From positions 1 through 64,000 of the forward strand of contig CANRSX010000011.1 of assembly GCA_947642555.1 (NCBI GenBank): a stretch of 64,000 nucleotides of DNA, read 5' to 3'. The position numbers and the translations under genes were made by a program. Under the pieces are notes generated by a model that searched no databases, was not told where the DNA came from, and saw nothing but the letters and a program-made list of their open reading frames with translations. This DNA comes from an uncultured Roseburia sp. GTDB lineage: Bacteria; Bacillota; Clostridia; Lachnospirales; Lachnospiraceae. Position 1 is the stretch's first letter, and each line of letters begins with the position of its first letter. Shown in pieces: positions 35,493 through 44,642 of this stretch.

Positions 35493-37209
35493 TCTTTTTC
35501 CCAATCAGTACTTCCTTCCCGCGGAACGCAAAACCATATTTCCGAATCCTCTGGGCCGGAATCCCTTTTGCCTCCAGGGACGCCGCGTACTGCATGCGGT
35601 CGATCTGTTCTAAAGCGGCAGCCACAGTGTCGGAAAGCTCCTTTTCCCCCGGATCCTGCACCTTGAATTCCAAAATTACCGCATCCCCCATGAGGCTCCC
35701 GTCCTCATGCCACCTGGGCTCCAGCATCACGTCGTACCGGCCAAACCCGCTCTCCCGATTGGACGTCAGGATATACCGGTCCGCAAGCTCCACCATCAGC
35801 CCCAGCACAAATCCATGGTAGAATCGCTCCGGCTCCTCCCCGGAGGGCCTGTTCCCGGTGTCAAAATAGCTGAAGCTCTGCAGGGCCACCCGGTTCATAT
35901 AGATATTCATCGCCTTCACGTCATCCAGCAGCAGCGCCCGGATAAAATCATTATAATTGCTGTCGTCCTCCGCAAACCAGTCCCGGACCATATGCTGAAA
36001 CATGATACGGACCTCCAGATTCGTCAGTGCCAAAGTATAATAGCTCTGCCCTGGCCTCGTCGAAAAATCCACATCCTCCACTTTTAAGTATCCGCTGGCC
36101 AGAAGAAGGCTCCAGATGGCATTCTTTTTCCGGTTCAGCTGGTCGTATACAATCTGCTCATCGATCTCCATCCGCACCGTCTCACCCTGCATCAGGCTTT
36201 CAAAGTCCTGCTTTACCTGCCGGCTGCCTTCCCGGATCAGCTTCCCCGCGAGGCCGTTGGCGCTGGTATTTGCCCAGTAGGTGGAAAGTCTTCCTGTCTT
36301 CAGATAATTCAAAACAGACCAGGGATTATAAATGTCTCTCTTACTCCCGAATGTGAAGCCGTCATACCACATTTTTACCTCATCCTGCCGGTCTGCCATT
36401 CCGTACTCTTCCAACGCGGCGAACACCTCTTCCTCTGTAAAACCAAAGCTGTCCCCGTACTGCTCAGATGTAGACGTCACAACCGCAAGATTATTTAAAT
36501 CCGAAAATATAGATTCTGATGCTTCGTAAGAAGCTATACTGACTCTGGTAATCCCTGTCATGATGGCACGGTCAAAGTACGGATTTGTCTTGAAGGTGGC
36601 GTTAAACAGGTTCCGGATCAATTCCACGATTTCACTCCAGTAGCCGTGCAGCCATGCCTCCTGCATCGGCGTATCATACTCGTCCAGCAGGATGATGACC
36701 TTTTTTCCGTAATAGCGTGACAGATAACCGGACAGAGCATTCAGGGAACCTGCTGCCTGATACTGCTCCATCTCCACGGATACCCCGCGAAAGGCTTCCT
36801 TCTCCTTTTCATTCAGAAGGTCGCCCTCCAGCAGAAAATCGTATTTATTATACAGCTCGGTAATAATCTGACAGATCTGTTTTTTTGTATCAGAAAATGT
36901 AGCTGCCTTTACCCGGGCAAAGGACAGGCTGATGACCGGATACGTCCCCTGAAGGAGCCGGTACTTCTCCTCCTTCCAGATGGAAAGGCCCTCAAACAGT
37001 TCCCCCCGCCCCGCGTAATCTATGGAAAAAAATTTCTCCATCATACTCATGTTCAGCGTCTTGCCAAAGCGCCGGGGTCTGGCAATCAGCGTCACACTGT
37101 CCTCGTTTTCCCACCATTCTTTGATAAAGGCTGTCTTATCAATGTAAAAAAGATTTTTTGTGATCACTGTCTCAAAATCCTGATGTCCGATGCCAACTAT
37201 CCTTGCCAT
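35479..37209 (-). CDS. AAA-ATPase-like / PD-(D/E)XK nuclease-like protein
   Basis: 576 residues, a close relative of the protein at 16794-18494 and similar throughout: [37 protein letters not shown] in the AAA-like part, then [12 protein letters not shown] and VILEFKVQD as the nuclease-like core with its E-x-K pair. RBS AGGAGG. It leads a unit with the DUF3990 and 147-residue genes. Role unknown. Confidence 0.85.
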   Translation of the reverse strand: MARIVGIGHQDFETVITKNLFYIDKTAFIKEWWENEDSVTLIARPRRFGKTLNMSMMEKFFSIDYAGRGELFEGLSIWKEEKYRLLQGTYPVISLSFARVKAATFSDTKKQICQIITELYNKYDFLLEGDLLNEKEKEAFRGVSVEMEQYQAAGSLNALSGYLSRYYGKKVIILLDEYDTPMQEAWLHGYWSEIVELIRNLFNATFKTNPYFDRAIMTGITRVSIASYEASESIFSDLNNLAVVTSTSEQYGDSFGFTEEEVFAALEEYGMADRQDEVKMWYDGFTFGSKRDIYNPWSVLNYLKTGRLSTYWANTSANGLAGKLIREGSRQVKQDFESLMQGETVRMEIDEQIVYDQLNRKKNAIWSLLLASGYLKVEDVDFSTRPGQSYYTLALTNLEVRIMFQHMVRDWFAEDDSNYNDFIRALLLDDVKAMNIYMNRVALQSFSYFDTGNRPSGEEPERFYHGFVLGLMVELADRYILTSNRESGFGRYDVMLEPRWHEDGSLMGDAVILEFKVQDPGEKELSDTVAAALEQIDRMQYAASLEAKGIPAQRIRKYGFAFRGKEVLIGKKNENE

Positions 37210-37287
37210 AGGGATCCTCCTGACGTTTTATATCAAGAGCTTAACACATTTTCCCGGCATCGTCTATCGCTTTTCCACTCCGTCTTC

Positions 37288-37331
37288 GTTAAGACGGAGT
37301 TCCACCTTCATGAAGACGGAGTTCCGCCTTC
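37288..37331 (-). repeat. 22-bp tandem duplication across the GH3 stop
   Basis: Two copies of a 22-bp unit (37310-37331 and 37288-37309) differ at three positions and are followed by a partial third copy. As 22 is not a multiple of three, the duplication changes the reading frame and therefore the last residues of the GH3 protein. The second copy plus flank also forms a hairpin ACTCCGTCTT-AACG-AAGACGGAGT with the stop codon at its tip. Confidence 0.8.
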
Positions 37332-39766
37332 GCATAAAACGCCCGCTCTCTCCCCTTAATCCATGCGTCGTTTGTAATCCGATACATGCCGCTTAACCGG
37401 ATGTCCTCGGAAGAGCTTCCGACCTGCACCTCCATGACCCCCTTTTCGATTTTCCAGCGCATATCCCGGTCCAGAAAAGCGCTTTGGCTGGCCGCCACGG
37501 TAAAAATCACCGTCTTTTCCTCCCCGGGCTCTAGCGTAATCCGCTTAAAACCCGCCAGCTCCTTTACCGGCCGTGTCACGCTGGCATAGCGGTCCTTTAA
37601 ATAGAGCTGCACCACCTCGTCCCCTCTGCGGGTTCCCGTATTTTTTACCGTCACACGGATCTGCGTGCTTTCTGCGGAATCGATTTCTTCTTTTGTTATG
37701 AAAAGATCCGAATAGGCAAACTGTGTGTAAGATAAGCCATGGCCAAAGTAATACCGGGGCGTATGGGGCAGATCCACGTAGTCCGTAAACCCGATGCTCT
37801 CCCCCTGATGCCATGCGGAACCGTTGGGATGATTATAATACACCGGAATCTGCCCCGCGTGATAGGCCACCGAGACCGGGAGCTTCCCGCCCGGATTATA
37901 GTCTCCCAGCAGGACATCCGCCACCGCCTGCGCCCCGCATTCTGCCGGGCTCCAGGCTTCCAGTATGGCATCCAGGCACTGATCCGCCGTATCGCTGGAA
38001 ACCGGCCTTCCGTCAAAATGTACGCCGATCAGCGGCTTATGGTATCCTGCCGCCAGCCGGATAAAGGCGTCCTGGCAGTCCGGCAGATTGATATGGGAAG
38101 CGTCCACGCCCTCCCCCATGGATGCCATGGAACAGGTCCCGTGCTTTCCTCCCAGGGTTAAGATCACAAGATCCGCCTTCTCCACCGCTGCCAGAGCCTC
38201 CGCAAATCCCGACTGATCCGTCCCCGCAACGGGATAGCCGTATGCATAGAGAAGTTCCGTGTACGTCATGCGTAGTTTCAGTTCCTCCAGCAGACTTCTG
38301 CAGTCCGGCTTCTGTCTGCGCAAAATAGCGTCAAATTCCTCCGTCTCGTCCGACTGGATCTTTGTTCCGGGAATCGTCCGGATCGATTCTGCATCCGCCT
38401 GTACCACGCCGCTTACCCCGGCAATGGAATTTGCGATGGCGTACGTCGATTCCATCATGCACAGATGGGTGTATCCGCCGAAAAATTTCCTGGCGCAGTC
38501 CGCATGCGGGCCGATGAGGGCAATCGTTTTCACTTTGCGCGCAAGGGGAAGCGCCCCGTTATTTTTTAACAGCACCATGGATTCCCTGGCAGACTGCAAC
38601 GAAATATTTCTGTCATCATCTCTGTAAAATGCAGCTTTTAATGCATCGCCGCGCAGCGCACAGGGATGTTCAAAAAGCCCCATGCGGAATTTTGCCTCCA
38701 GCACCCGGAGCACCGCCGCGTCCAGAACCCTGACATCCGCCTCCCCCCGCGCAAACTGCCGCAGCAGCTCCCCGTTATATCCGGTGGCGGAGGGCGTCTC
38801 CACATCCACCCCGGCCTCCATGCAGAGGAACCCGGCCTCGGCCTCCGTCTCGCCGACGCACTGGACATTGTGGGTGTTTCCCACCCCGCCGTAATCGCTG
38901 ATCACAAGCCCGTCAAAGCCCATCTCCTCCCGCAGCAGCCCGGTGAGAAGCCCTTTTGAGGAATGAACCGGTTCCCCGTCGATGGAGCAGTAGCAGGGCA
39001 TTATCCCTCTCAATCCGGATTCACGGATCGCCGCCTGAAACGGTTTCCCGTAGACCTCCCGCAGCGCCCTGGGCGGCGTATCGCTGTGGGTCCCGTGGAT
39101 GCCTCCCTGGGAATTGTGAAACGCCAGGAAATGCTTTGCCACGCTCTCCGTCTTTCTTCCCGCAGTTTCTCCCTGCTGAATGCCCCTGGTATACGCGGCG
39201 CCCATTGCGGAAGCCAGGGCCGGATCCTCCCCGTAGGTCTCCCCCTGCCGCCCCATGCGGGAATCCCTGGAGATATCCAGCACCGGAGCCAGCACGTGGG
39301 TGATCCCGCAGGCCGCCTCCTGTCTGCTGACAATTCCTGCAATTTTTTCTTCCAGCTCTGGGTCAAACCCGGCTCCCCTGCCGATTCCCGCCGGAAAGCT
39401 CGCCGCATCCTGGATAAAAGCGCCGCATAAGCCCTCCATGTGAAAAATAGCCGGAATCCCGTGAGGGCTGTTTTTTATGACAATCTCCTGCACCTTCCTC
39501 TGCCAGGCTGCCGCCTCTTTAAGCGTTTTAATCCTGCGCATTTCCAGGGTGCTCACTTCCCCGATCCCAAAAGGCGTACTATCCGCTATCTGTTCCATAT
39601 CGGCATAAGCTTCTCCGAAAGGAAAAATGCAGCTTAACTGCGCCATCTTTTCCTCAAGGCTCAGTTCCGCCAGCAGCAACGCCGCTCTCTCCTTCGGGGT
39701 TCTGTTTTTATCATGATAATCCTGTTTCATCCCGTTGTCCTTTTTGCTCCTATCCATTCTGCTCAT
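37289..39766 (-). CDS. GH3 beta-glycosidase
   Basis: 825 residues, no signal peptide. GH3 N-terminal barrel includes RMGRQGETYGEDPALAS and KHFLAF. The nucleophile Asp is in GLVISDYGGV. The GH3 C-terminal alpha/beta domain (MVLLKNNGALPL, IGPHADCARKFFGGY) and the fibronectin-III-like domain (VKNTGTRRGDEVVQLYLKD) are complete. Substrate may be beta-glucoside or beta-xyloside; it cannot be told from sequence. The C-terminal five residues result from a 22-bp duplication. Follows the (alpha/alpha)6 hydrolase gene beyond a large hairpin. Confidence 0.9.
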   Translation of the reverse strand: MSRMDRSKKDNGMKQDYHDKNRTPKERAALLLAELSLEEKMAQLSCIFPFGEAYADMEQIADSTPFGIGEVSTLEMRRIKTLKEAAAWQRKVQEIVIKNSPHGIPAIFHMEGLCGAFIQDAASFPAGIGRGAGFDPELEEKIAGIVSRQEAACGITHVLAPVLDISRDSRMGRQGETYGEDPALASAMGAAYTRGIQQGETAGRKTESVAKHFLAFHNSQGGIHGTHSDTPPRALREVYGKPFQAAIRESGLRGIMPCYCSIDGEPVHSSKGLLTGLLREEMGFDGLVISDYGGVGNTHNVQCVGETEAEAGFLCMEAGVDVETPSATGYNGELLRQFARGEADVRVLDAAVLRVLEAKFRMGLFEHPCALRGDALKAAFYRDDDRNISLQSARESMVLLKNNGALPLARKVKTIALIGPHADCARKFFGGYTHLCMMESTYAIANSIAGVSGVVQADAESIRTIPGTKIQSDETEEFDAILRRQKPDCRSLLEELKLRMTYTELLYAYGYPVAGTDQSGFAEALAAVEKADLVILTLGGKHGTCSMASMGEGVDASHINLPDCQDAFIRLAAGYHKPLIGVHFDGRPVSSDTADQCLDAILEAWSPAECGAQAVADVLLGDYNPGGKLPVSVAYHAGQIPVYYNHPNGSAWHQGESIGFTDYVDLPHTPRYYFGHGLSYTQFAYSDLFITKEEIDSAESTQIRVTVKNTGTRRGDEVVQLYLKDRYASVTRPVKELAGFKRITLEPGEEKTVIFTVAASQSAFLDRDMRWKIEKGVMEVQVGSSSEDIRLSGMYRITNDAWIKGRERAFYAKAELRLHEGGTPS

Positions 39767-39840
39767 TTAACGCCCGGATCACAGCCTTATACACCGGCCG
39801 GATCTCCGGTGCGGAGCTGATCCCCTCCGGAAGCGGACGC

Positions 39841-39895
39841 GAAACGGGCCGGGAACGGCAGAAGCATAGCGCTTCCGGCACTCCCGGCCTGTTTC
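39841..39895. terminator. Long hairpin downstream of the (alpha/alpha)6 hydrolase gene
   Basis: Arms GAAAC-GGCCGGGA and TCCCGGCC-GTTTC with an inner GAAGC/GCTTC stem, 13 nt after the stop codon. There is no strong T run, so it could be an mRNA-stabilising or attenuating structure rather than a full stop. The rest of 39767-39907 has no convincing gene. Confidence 0.55.
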
Positions 39896-39907
39896 GATTG
39901 TGTTCCC

Positions 39908-41182
39908 CTATAGCGTCAGCATCGGCGCCTTTCCCTCCAGCTCATCCGCCATATTGAGCACCAGCACATTCCAGTTGATGAAACCCCCGTTCATCACCGG
40001 CTCCCCGTCAAAGGGATTATAGTACTCGTGCAGGCTGCCGGTCTTCTCAAGGTCGCGGCCCAGAAGGGTGAGGGTCCGCTCGTACAAAAGCTTTGCCTCC
40101 TTCCGGTAGCCGTAGCGCATCAGCCCGGCAAACACGACATAGTTTGCCACCAGCCACACCGGCCCCAGCCAGTTCGACGGGTTATTCGTGGCGGAGAGGT
40201 CGAACATCTTCTCATCCTTCGCCAGCGTGGTAAGCCCGTAGTCCGAGCCGAAGGTCTTCTCGTCAAAGATGTGGCGCACCATGGCCGCTGCCTGCTCCTC
40301 CGTGGCGATCCCCGCATACATCGGGATAAAGCCTGACCACACGCGAATTTTGATCGGCAGGGTCTTCCAGAACACGCCCAGCCCCTGGTGGAACCAGTCA
40401 AATTTGCGCGTCTTTATATCGACATCTGCCGAATAAAAGAACTGATCCCTCGGATCCCAGCACTCCCGCTGAATCGCCGCGATGAGCGCCTCGCGCTTTT
40501 CCTCAAAATACCGCGCCCGCTCTTCCTTCCCGAACTGCCGGCAGATCTTCGCCGCCGCGAGAAGCTCATTGCACATAAAGCTGTTCAGATAAATATTCGC
40601 CGTGGAAAACTTCGGCCGCCCGAATGTCGCGGGGTCGTTGTCCATGCCGATCATGATATCGTCGCACCAGACATACAGCCCGCAGTCCGGGAAAAAGTAG
40701 TTTTTCTCATAGCAGGCAAAATAGTTCTCGATCCCCTGATAAAAACCGTTCGCCCAGGTGTAATCCCCCGTAAAATCACTGATCAGGCAGATCTGGCTGC
40801 ACAGGAAGGGCTTGTGCATATTCATCAGCACGCCTTCCTTATGCTTCAGATTCAGGTAGGGCTCCGGCCACTCCGCGACCTCGATCATCATCGGGATATA
40901 GCCGTCCGGGAGCTGATGGTCGAAGAAATTGCGGATATTTCCCTTTGCGTGGAGTACCAGACGCTCCTTCACCGCGGGATCCTCATACCGGTCCGCGAGA
41001 TTTAAAAACCCGTATACCGACCAGAAGGTATCCCAGTCCCACACATTGCCGTCATACACCGAACCCGGATCGATAAACGGATAGCGGATAAAGGACCTCG
41101 GCTGCTTTAACACATCCTGCGTATGCCCCATGACAAACGATAACAGCTTTTGCCGGTATTCCTCTCTCTTTTCTGTCTGCAT
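39908..41182 (-). CDS. Trehalase/GH63-like (alpha/alpha)6-barrel glycoside hydrolase
   Basis: 424 residues, no signal peptide. Motifs YDGNVWDWDTFWSVYGFL near the N-terminus, then NPSNWLGPVWLVANYVVFAG and SLHEYYNPFDGEPVMNGG at the C-terminal end are typical of the GH37/GH63/mannosylglycerate-hydrolase-like (MGH1-type) fold. Likely a cytoplasmic glucosidase or related enzyme. Starts 4 nt after the preceding permease gene ends, so it is part of the transporter operon. Confidence 0.82.
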   Translation of the reverse strand: MQTEKREEYRQKLLSFVMGHTQDVLKQPRSFIRYPFIDPGSVYDGNVWDWDTFWSVYGFLNLADRYEDPAVKERLVLHAKGNIRNFFDHQLPDGYIPMMIEVAEWPEPYLNLKHKEGVLMNMHKPFLCSQICLISDFTGDYTWANGFYQGIENYFACYEKNYFFPDCGLYVWCDDIMIGMDNDPATFGRPKFSTANIYLNSFMCNELLAAAKICRQFGKEERARYFEEKREALIAAIQRECWDPRDQFFYSADVDIKTRKFDWFHQGLGVFWKTLPIKIRVWSGFIPMYAGIATEEQAAAMVRHIFDEKTFGSDYGLTTLAKDEKMFDLSATNNPSNWLGPVWLVANYVVFAGLMRYGYRKEAKLLYERTLTLLGRDLEKTGSLHEYYNPFDGEPVMNGGFINWNVLVLNMADELEGKAPMLTL

Positions 41183-41186
41183 CGCG

Positions 41187-42014
41187 TTACCCCTTGACCG
41201 CGCCGGCCATCATTCCTTCCATCAGCTTCTTGTTCAGCACCGTGTAGAGAATCAGCATCGGGAACACACTCATGGACACCGATGCAAAGATCGCGCCCCA
41301 GTTCTTCGATCCGAACTCATCCGAGAAATATAACAGTCCCGTCTGCACGGTTTTTAACGCGGAATCGCTGATAAAGGTCATGGAAAACAGAAGGTCGTTC
41401 CATTTGAAGAAGAACTGTAATACCAGCACCGTCACGATCGCGTTCTTCATCAGCGGCACCACGATATGCCACATCATCTTATAAATCCCGCATCCGTCGA
41501 TCACGGCCGCCTCCATGATATCATCCGGGAAGGATCTTAAATATCCCTGCACCAGGTAGATCGAGAGCGACAGGCCGAATGCGATATAGGTCAGCACCAG
41601 ACAGGTCCTCGTGTTTAACAGGTGCATTTTGTTATAAATCTGAAACAGCGGAATCAGCGCGACCGCAACCGGAATCATGATTCCGAAGGTAAAATATTTC
41701 GCCACCGCGTTTCGAAGCTTCCACTGCATTTTTGTCACAGCAAATCCTACAGTCGTAGAAAATATTACGATAAACACCAGCGAGATCAGCGTTGTGATCA
41801 GACTGTTTTTAAAGAACACCGCCATGTTACCCCTGGTCCACGCGTCCACGTAATTCTGGAAATAAAATCCTTTGTTCAGCGCATACGCGGGATTCTCGCT
41901 CCACTCGTGCTGCTGCTTTAAGGACGCCGTCAGCATCCAGAACAGCGGGTAGATCTCAACCAGACAGATCAGTACAATGATTAACCCCCGGATTCCTCCT
42001 CTTACTTTTCTCAT
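41187..42014 (-). CDS. Carbohydrate ABC transporter permease (MalG type)
   Basis: 275 residues with six membrane segments. The EAA loop is seen as DIMEAAVIDGCGIYKMMWHI. Partner of the MalF-type gene 14 nt upstream. Confidence 0.94.
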   Translation of the reverse strand: MRKVRGGIRGLIIVLICLVEIYPLFWMLTASLKQQHEWSENPAYALNKGFYFQNYVDAWTRGNMAVFFKNSLITTLISLVFIVIFSTTVGFAVTKMQWKLRNAVAKYFTFGIMIPVAVALIPLFQIYNKMHLLNTRTCLVLTYIAFGLSLSIYLVQGYLRSFPDDIMEAAVIDGCGIYKMMWHIVVPLMKNAIVTVLVLQFFFKWNDLLFSMTFISDSALKTVQTGLLYFSDEFGSKNWGAIFASVSMSVFPMLILYTVLNKKLMEGMMAGAVKG

Positions 42015-42028
42015 CGTCCTCTACCCCC

Positions 42029-42910
42029 TCAGTCGTCTTTCACATCAAATTTGTTAATAATCGCGGATCCGCACACGCAGATCAGGAAAATCACGATCGC
42101 GATAACACTTCCGTATCCAACCTTATTAAAGGTAAAGGAAACGTCATACATATACATGGACAGCGACTTGGTCGCCGAGCCCGGGCCTCCCTTTGTCAGA
42201 GCCAGCGCCGATTCAAACATCTTGACCGTACCGGAAAAGCTGAATACCAGGCTGGTGATGACCATCGGCCGAAGCAGCGGGAGAAGAATCATGCGGAACA
42301 GGTTAAAGCTCGATGCCCCGTCGATGCGCGCCGCCTCTAAAATATCATCCGGGATATCCAGAAGCGCCCCGTAAAAGATCACGGAATAGAATCCCATCGC
42401 GACCCAGATATCCATCACGCACAGCGCCCACAGCGCCGTGCTCTCCTGCCCGATCCAGGGCTGTACCAGGTTCTGCAGCCCGATGGAGCTTAAAAAGCTG
42501 TTTAACAGACCGTAGTTCGGCTGGATCTCGTAGATCTTTGCGAACAGCTGGCCCACCGCAACCGTCGGCAGCACCACCGGGAAGAACACCAGCGTACGCA
42601 CAAAGGATTTGCAGTGCTTTAACCAGAATTTAAACATCAGCGCCAGAAGCAGCCCTAACCCTACCTGCCCGATGGTCACCACCGAGATATATTTAAAATT
42701 GACCATCAGCGCGTTTCTGAAATTTTTATCCCGAAACAGATCCAGATAATTCTTAATTCCGACAAATTCCCATTTCAGACCCGGACTTCCTGAAAACAGC
42801 GAGTAGTAAAGTGACCAGATAACCGGAACCATTACCAGCGCCGTATACAGAATCAGTGCGGGGACGACAAACAGTGCGATTGCCGATTTGTTTCCCAATA
42901 CTTTCTTCAT
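42029..42910 (-). CDS. Carbohydrate ABC transporter permease (MalF/UgpA type)
   Basis: 293 residues with six membrane segments. The EAA loop is seen as DILEAARIDGASSFNLFRMI. Translation begins downstream of a strong terminator-like hairpin that separates it from the binding-protein gene. Confidence 0.94.
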   Translation of the reverse strand: MKKVLGNKSAIALFVVPALILYTALVMVPVIWSLYYSLFSGSPGLKWEFVGIKNYLDLFRDKNFRNALMVNFKYISVVTIGQVGLGLLLALMFKFWLKHCKSFVRTLVFFPVVLPTVAVGQLFAKIYEIQPNYGLLNSFLSSIGLQNLVQPWIGQESTALWALCVMDIWVAMGFYSVIFYGALLDIPDDILEAARIDGASSFNLFRMILLPLLRPMVITSLVFSFSGTVKMFESALALTKGGPGSATKSLSMYMYDVSFTFNKVGYGSVIAIVIFLICVCGSAIINKFDVKDD

Positions 42911-42936
42911 ATCGCCCGATTTCCTCTCTATCCTGA

Positions 42937-42998
42937 CAAAAAGGGAGTGTCCGGGATGTCATGCTCTGATCTGACTTACGACATCTTCCAGACACTCC
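42937..42998 (-). terminator. Attenuating terminator between binding protein and permeases
   Basis: On the minus strand GGAGTGTCTGG..GATGTC pairs with GACATC.CCGGACACTCC and is followed by CTTTTTG. It lies within the transporter operon, so partial termination would give more binding protein than permease. Confidence 0.75.
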
Positions 42999-43065
42999 TC
43001 CTTATGATCTGCGGGAAATACTCCGATTCCCCTTATAAAGCATTCACATTTTCCGTGCTTTTCTC

Positions 43066-44505
43066 CTACTGCATATCATGTACGTCCTGAATGGACTGCA
43101 TGTATTCCTCACCGGTCATATCACCGTTTAACAGAGGCTGTACATTCTCCTGCGCGGTCTTGCTCACCTCGCTGGACATCTTTGCTTCCCACCATGCAAA
43201 GCCTTCGGTGGACTCGTTGATCGCGTCAAGCACCATCTGCGTATACGGATCTAACTCAGCGGATGCGGAGTAGGTGTAACCCTTCACCGTAGCCATCTCG
43301 TTCATTGCCAGATCGCCCATGTTCTCACAGAAGTACTTTAAGAACCATGCGGTTGCCTCGTCGTATTTGCTCTTATCCATCGCAAGGATATTACCGCAGT
43401 TCATGGAGTAAGAGGTCGCGCTGCTGACGGACTCGTCGGATACCGGAATGTTGAAGAATCCGATTCCGTCCTTGCCTGCCGGATTCTGGCTCTCGTCTGC
43501 CAGGTTCTGCGTAAACCAGGAACCGTTGTATAAGATCGCCGCCTTGCCGCTCATGAGCATGGAGCCCGCGGTGTTCATATCAACCGTCGTGATACCTTCG
43601 CCGAAGTAGCCTTTCTCCGCCCAGCCTGCAACCGTATCCGCAGCTGCGATCAGGCCCGCGTCCGTGTACGGCGTCTCGCCGTTCGCCGTCTTTGTCATGA
43701 TATCATTGCCGCAGGTTCTCACTGCCACCGCGTTGATCAGACGGGTTGCCGGCCACTTGTCGGAACCGCCGGTCACTAACGGCTGGATCCCTGCCTCGTC
43801 TAACTTCGCCAGCACTTCCTCGAACTCATCCCAGGTCTTCGGAGCCTCGCAGCCTGCCTGCTCAAAGAGCGCCTTGTTGTACCAGAAGCCCTCCGCGTTC
43901 AGTCCGAGCGGGAGATCGTAGAGATCATCCGTTCCGGAAAGTCCCTTCATCAGCTCCACAGCGCCCTCGTTTAAGTACTGGGTCGCGCCGATCTCCTCAA
44001 GCGCTTCCGATACGTTGACGATCTTATCCGCTTCGATTAACGTCACAAGCGGTGCGCCTGCCTCATAGGCGAAGAAATCCGGAAGATCATTGGAAGCCGC
44101 TAAGGTTGCGATCTTCTGCTGCAGCTGATCCGCTGCCACCATCTCGTATTCCCACTCAAAGTTCGGGTTTACGTCGTTCTTGTAATTCTCACAGATTTTG
44201 TTTAACAGGATACCGTTGTCGTTGTCCTCCGCCCAGATCGTTAAGATCTTGACCTTCTTTGCCAGCTGGGGATCCTCACCCGAGAAATCCGTCGCGCCTG
44301 CCGCGTCGCCTGCATCCGCGCCCTCGTCCGGCGTCTCTGCGTCGTCGCCGCCCGCTGCTTCCTCGGTAGCCGGCGCTGTCGTCCCGGCATCCGGAGCCGG
44401 CGTATTCGCATCCGTTCCTGCGTCGCCGCCCTTGTCGCCGCATCCTGCCACAAGGCCGGTCACCATGAGCGCTGTCAGTAAAGCTGCAATTACTCTTTTC
44501 TTCAT
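43066..44505 (-). CDS. Sugar ABC transporter substrate-binding lipoprotein (MalE-like)
   Basis: About 479 residues. The second ATG (44505) is preferred: GGGAGG lies 6 nt before it. Signal peptide with lipobox LVAGC (Cys ~21), then a low-complexity Ala/Gly/Asp/Thr-rich linker (~25-65) and a family 1 solute-binding fold. Delivers an oligosaccharide to the MalF/G-type permeases downstream. No ATPase is encoded nearby. Confidence 0.94.
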   Translation of the reverse strand: MKKRVIAALLTALMVTGLVAGCGDKGGDAGTDANTPAPDAGTTAPATEEAAGGDDAETPDEGADAGDAAGATDFSGEDPQLAKKVKILTIWAEDNDNGILLNKICENYKNDVNPNFEWEYEMVAADQLQQKIATLAASNDLPDFFAYEAGAPLVTLIEADKIVNVSEALEEIGATQYLNEGAVELMKGLSGTDDLYDLPLGLNAEGFWYNKALFEQAGCEAPKTWDEFEEVLAKLDEAGIQPLVTGGSDKWPATRLINAVAVRTCGNDIMTKTANGETPYTDAGLIAAADTVAGWAEKGYFGEGITTVDMNTAGSMLMSGKAAILYNGSWFTQNLADESQNPAGKDGIGFFNIPVSDESVSSATSYSMNCGNILAMDKSKYDEATAWFLKYFCENMGDLAMNEMATVKGYTYSASAELDPYTQMVLDAINESTEGFAWWEAKMSSEVSKTAQENVQPLLNGDMTGEEYMQSIQDVHDMQ

Positions 44506-44511
44506 CGTCAT

Positions 44512-44642
44512 CCTCCCAATTATGAATGATTTCAGCGTTTCATTTCCTCTGCTGATAGATACAGTTTACCATTCCGGGAGATTTTTTCTAGTGAGTAATT
44601 TTTTATATTTTGTATGGTTTTTTTATATGTGTCAGTACTTTT
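44512..44642 (-). promoter_or_regulatory. Regulatory region of the MalE/F/G-type transporter operon
   Basis: 131 bp between the response-regulator stop and the binding-protein start. It holds an AT-rich tract (44580-44640) likely to be the YesN-type operator and an extended -10 TGG-TAAACT near 44570 with no good -35, as expected for an activator-dependent promoter. Confidence 0.45.

Noticed and set aside
39767-39900. Short frame ending in SSAPEIRPVYKAVIRALNEQ upstream of GH3
   Set aside because: It has no start with a ribosome site, overlaps a long hairpin and matches no family I can name.
43066-44505. The two binding proteins (30718-32295 and 43066-44505) as recent duplicates
   Set aside because: They belong to different subfamilies (LipO/YtcQ type versus MalE type) with different permease partners, so the two operons are independent.
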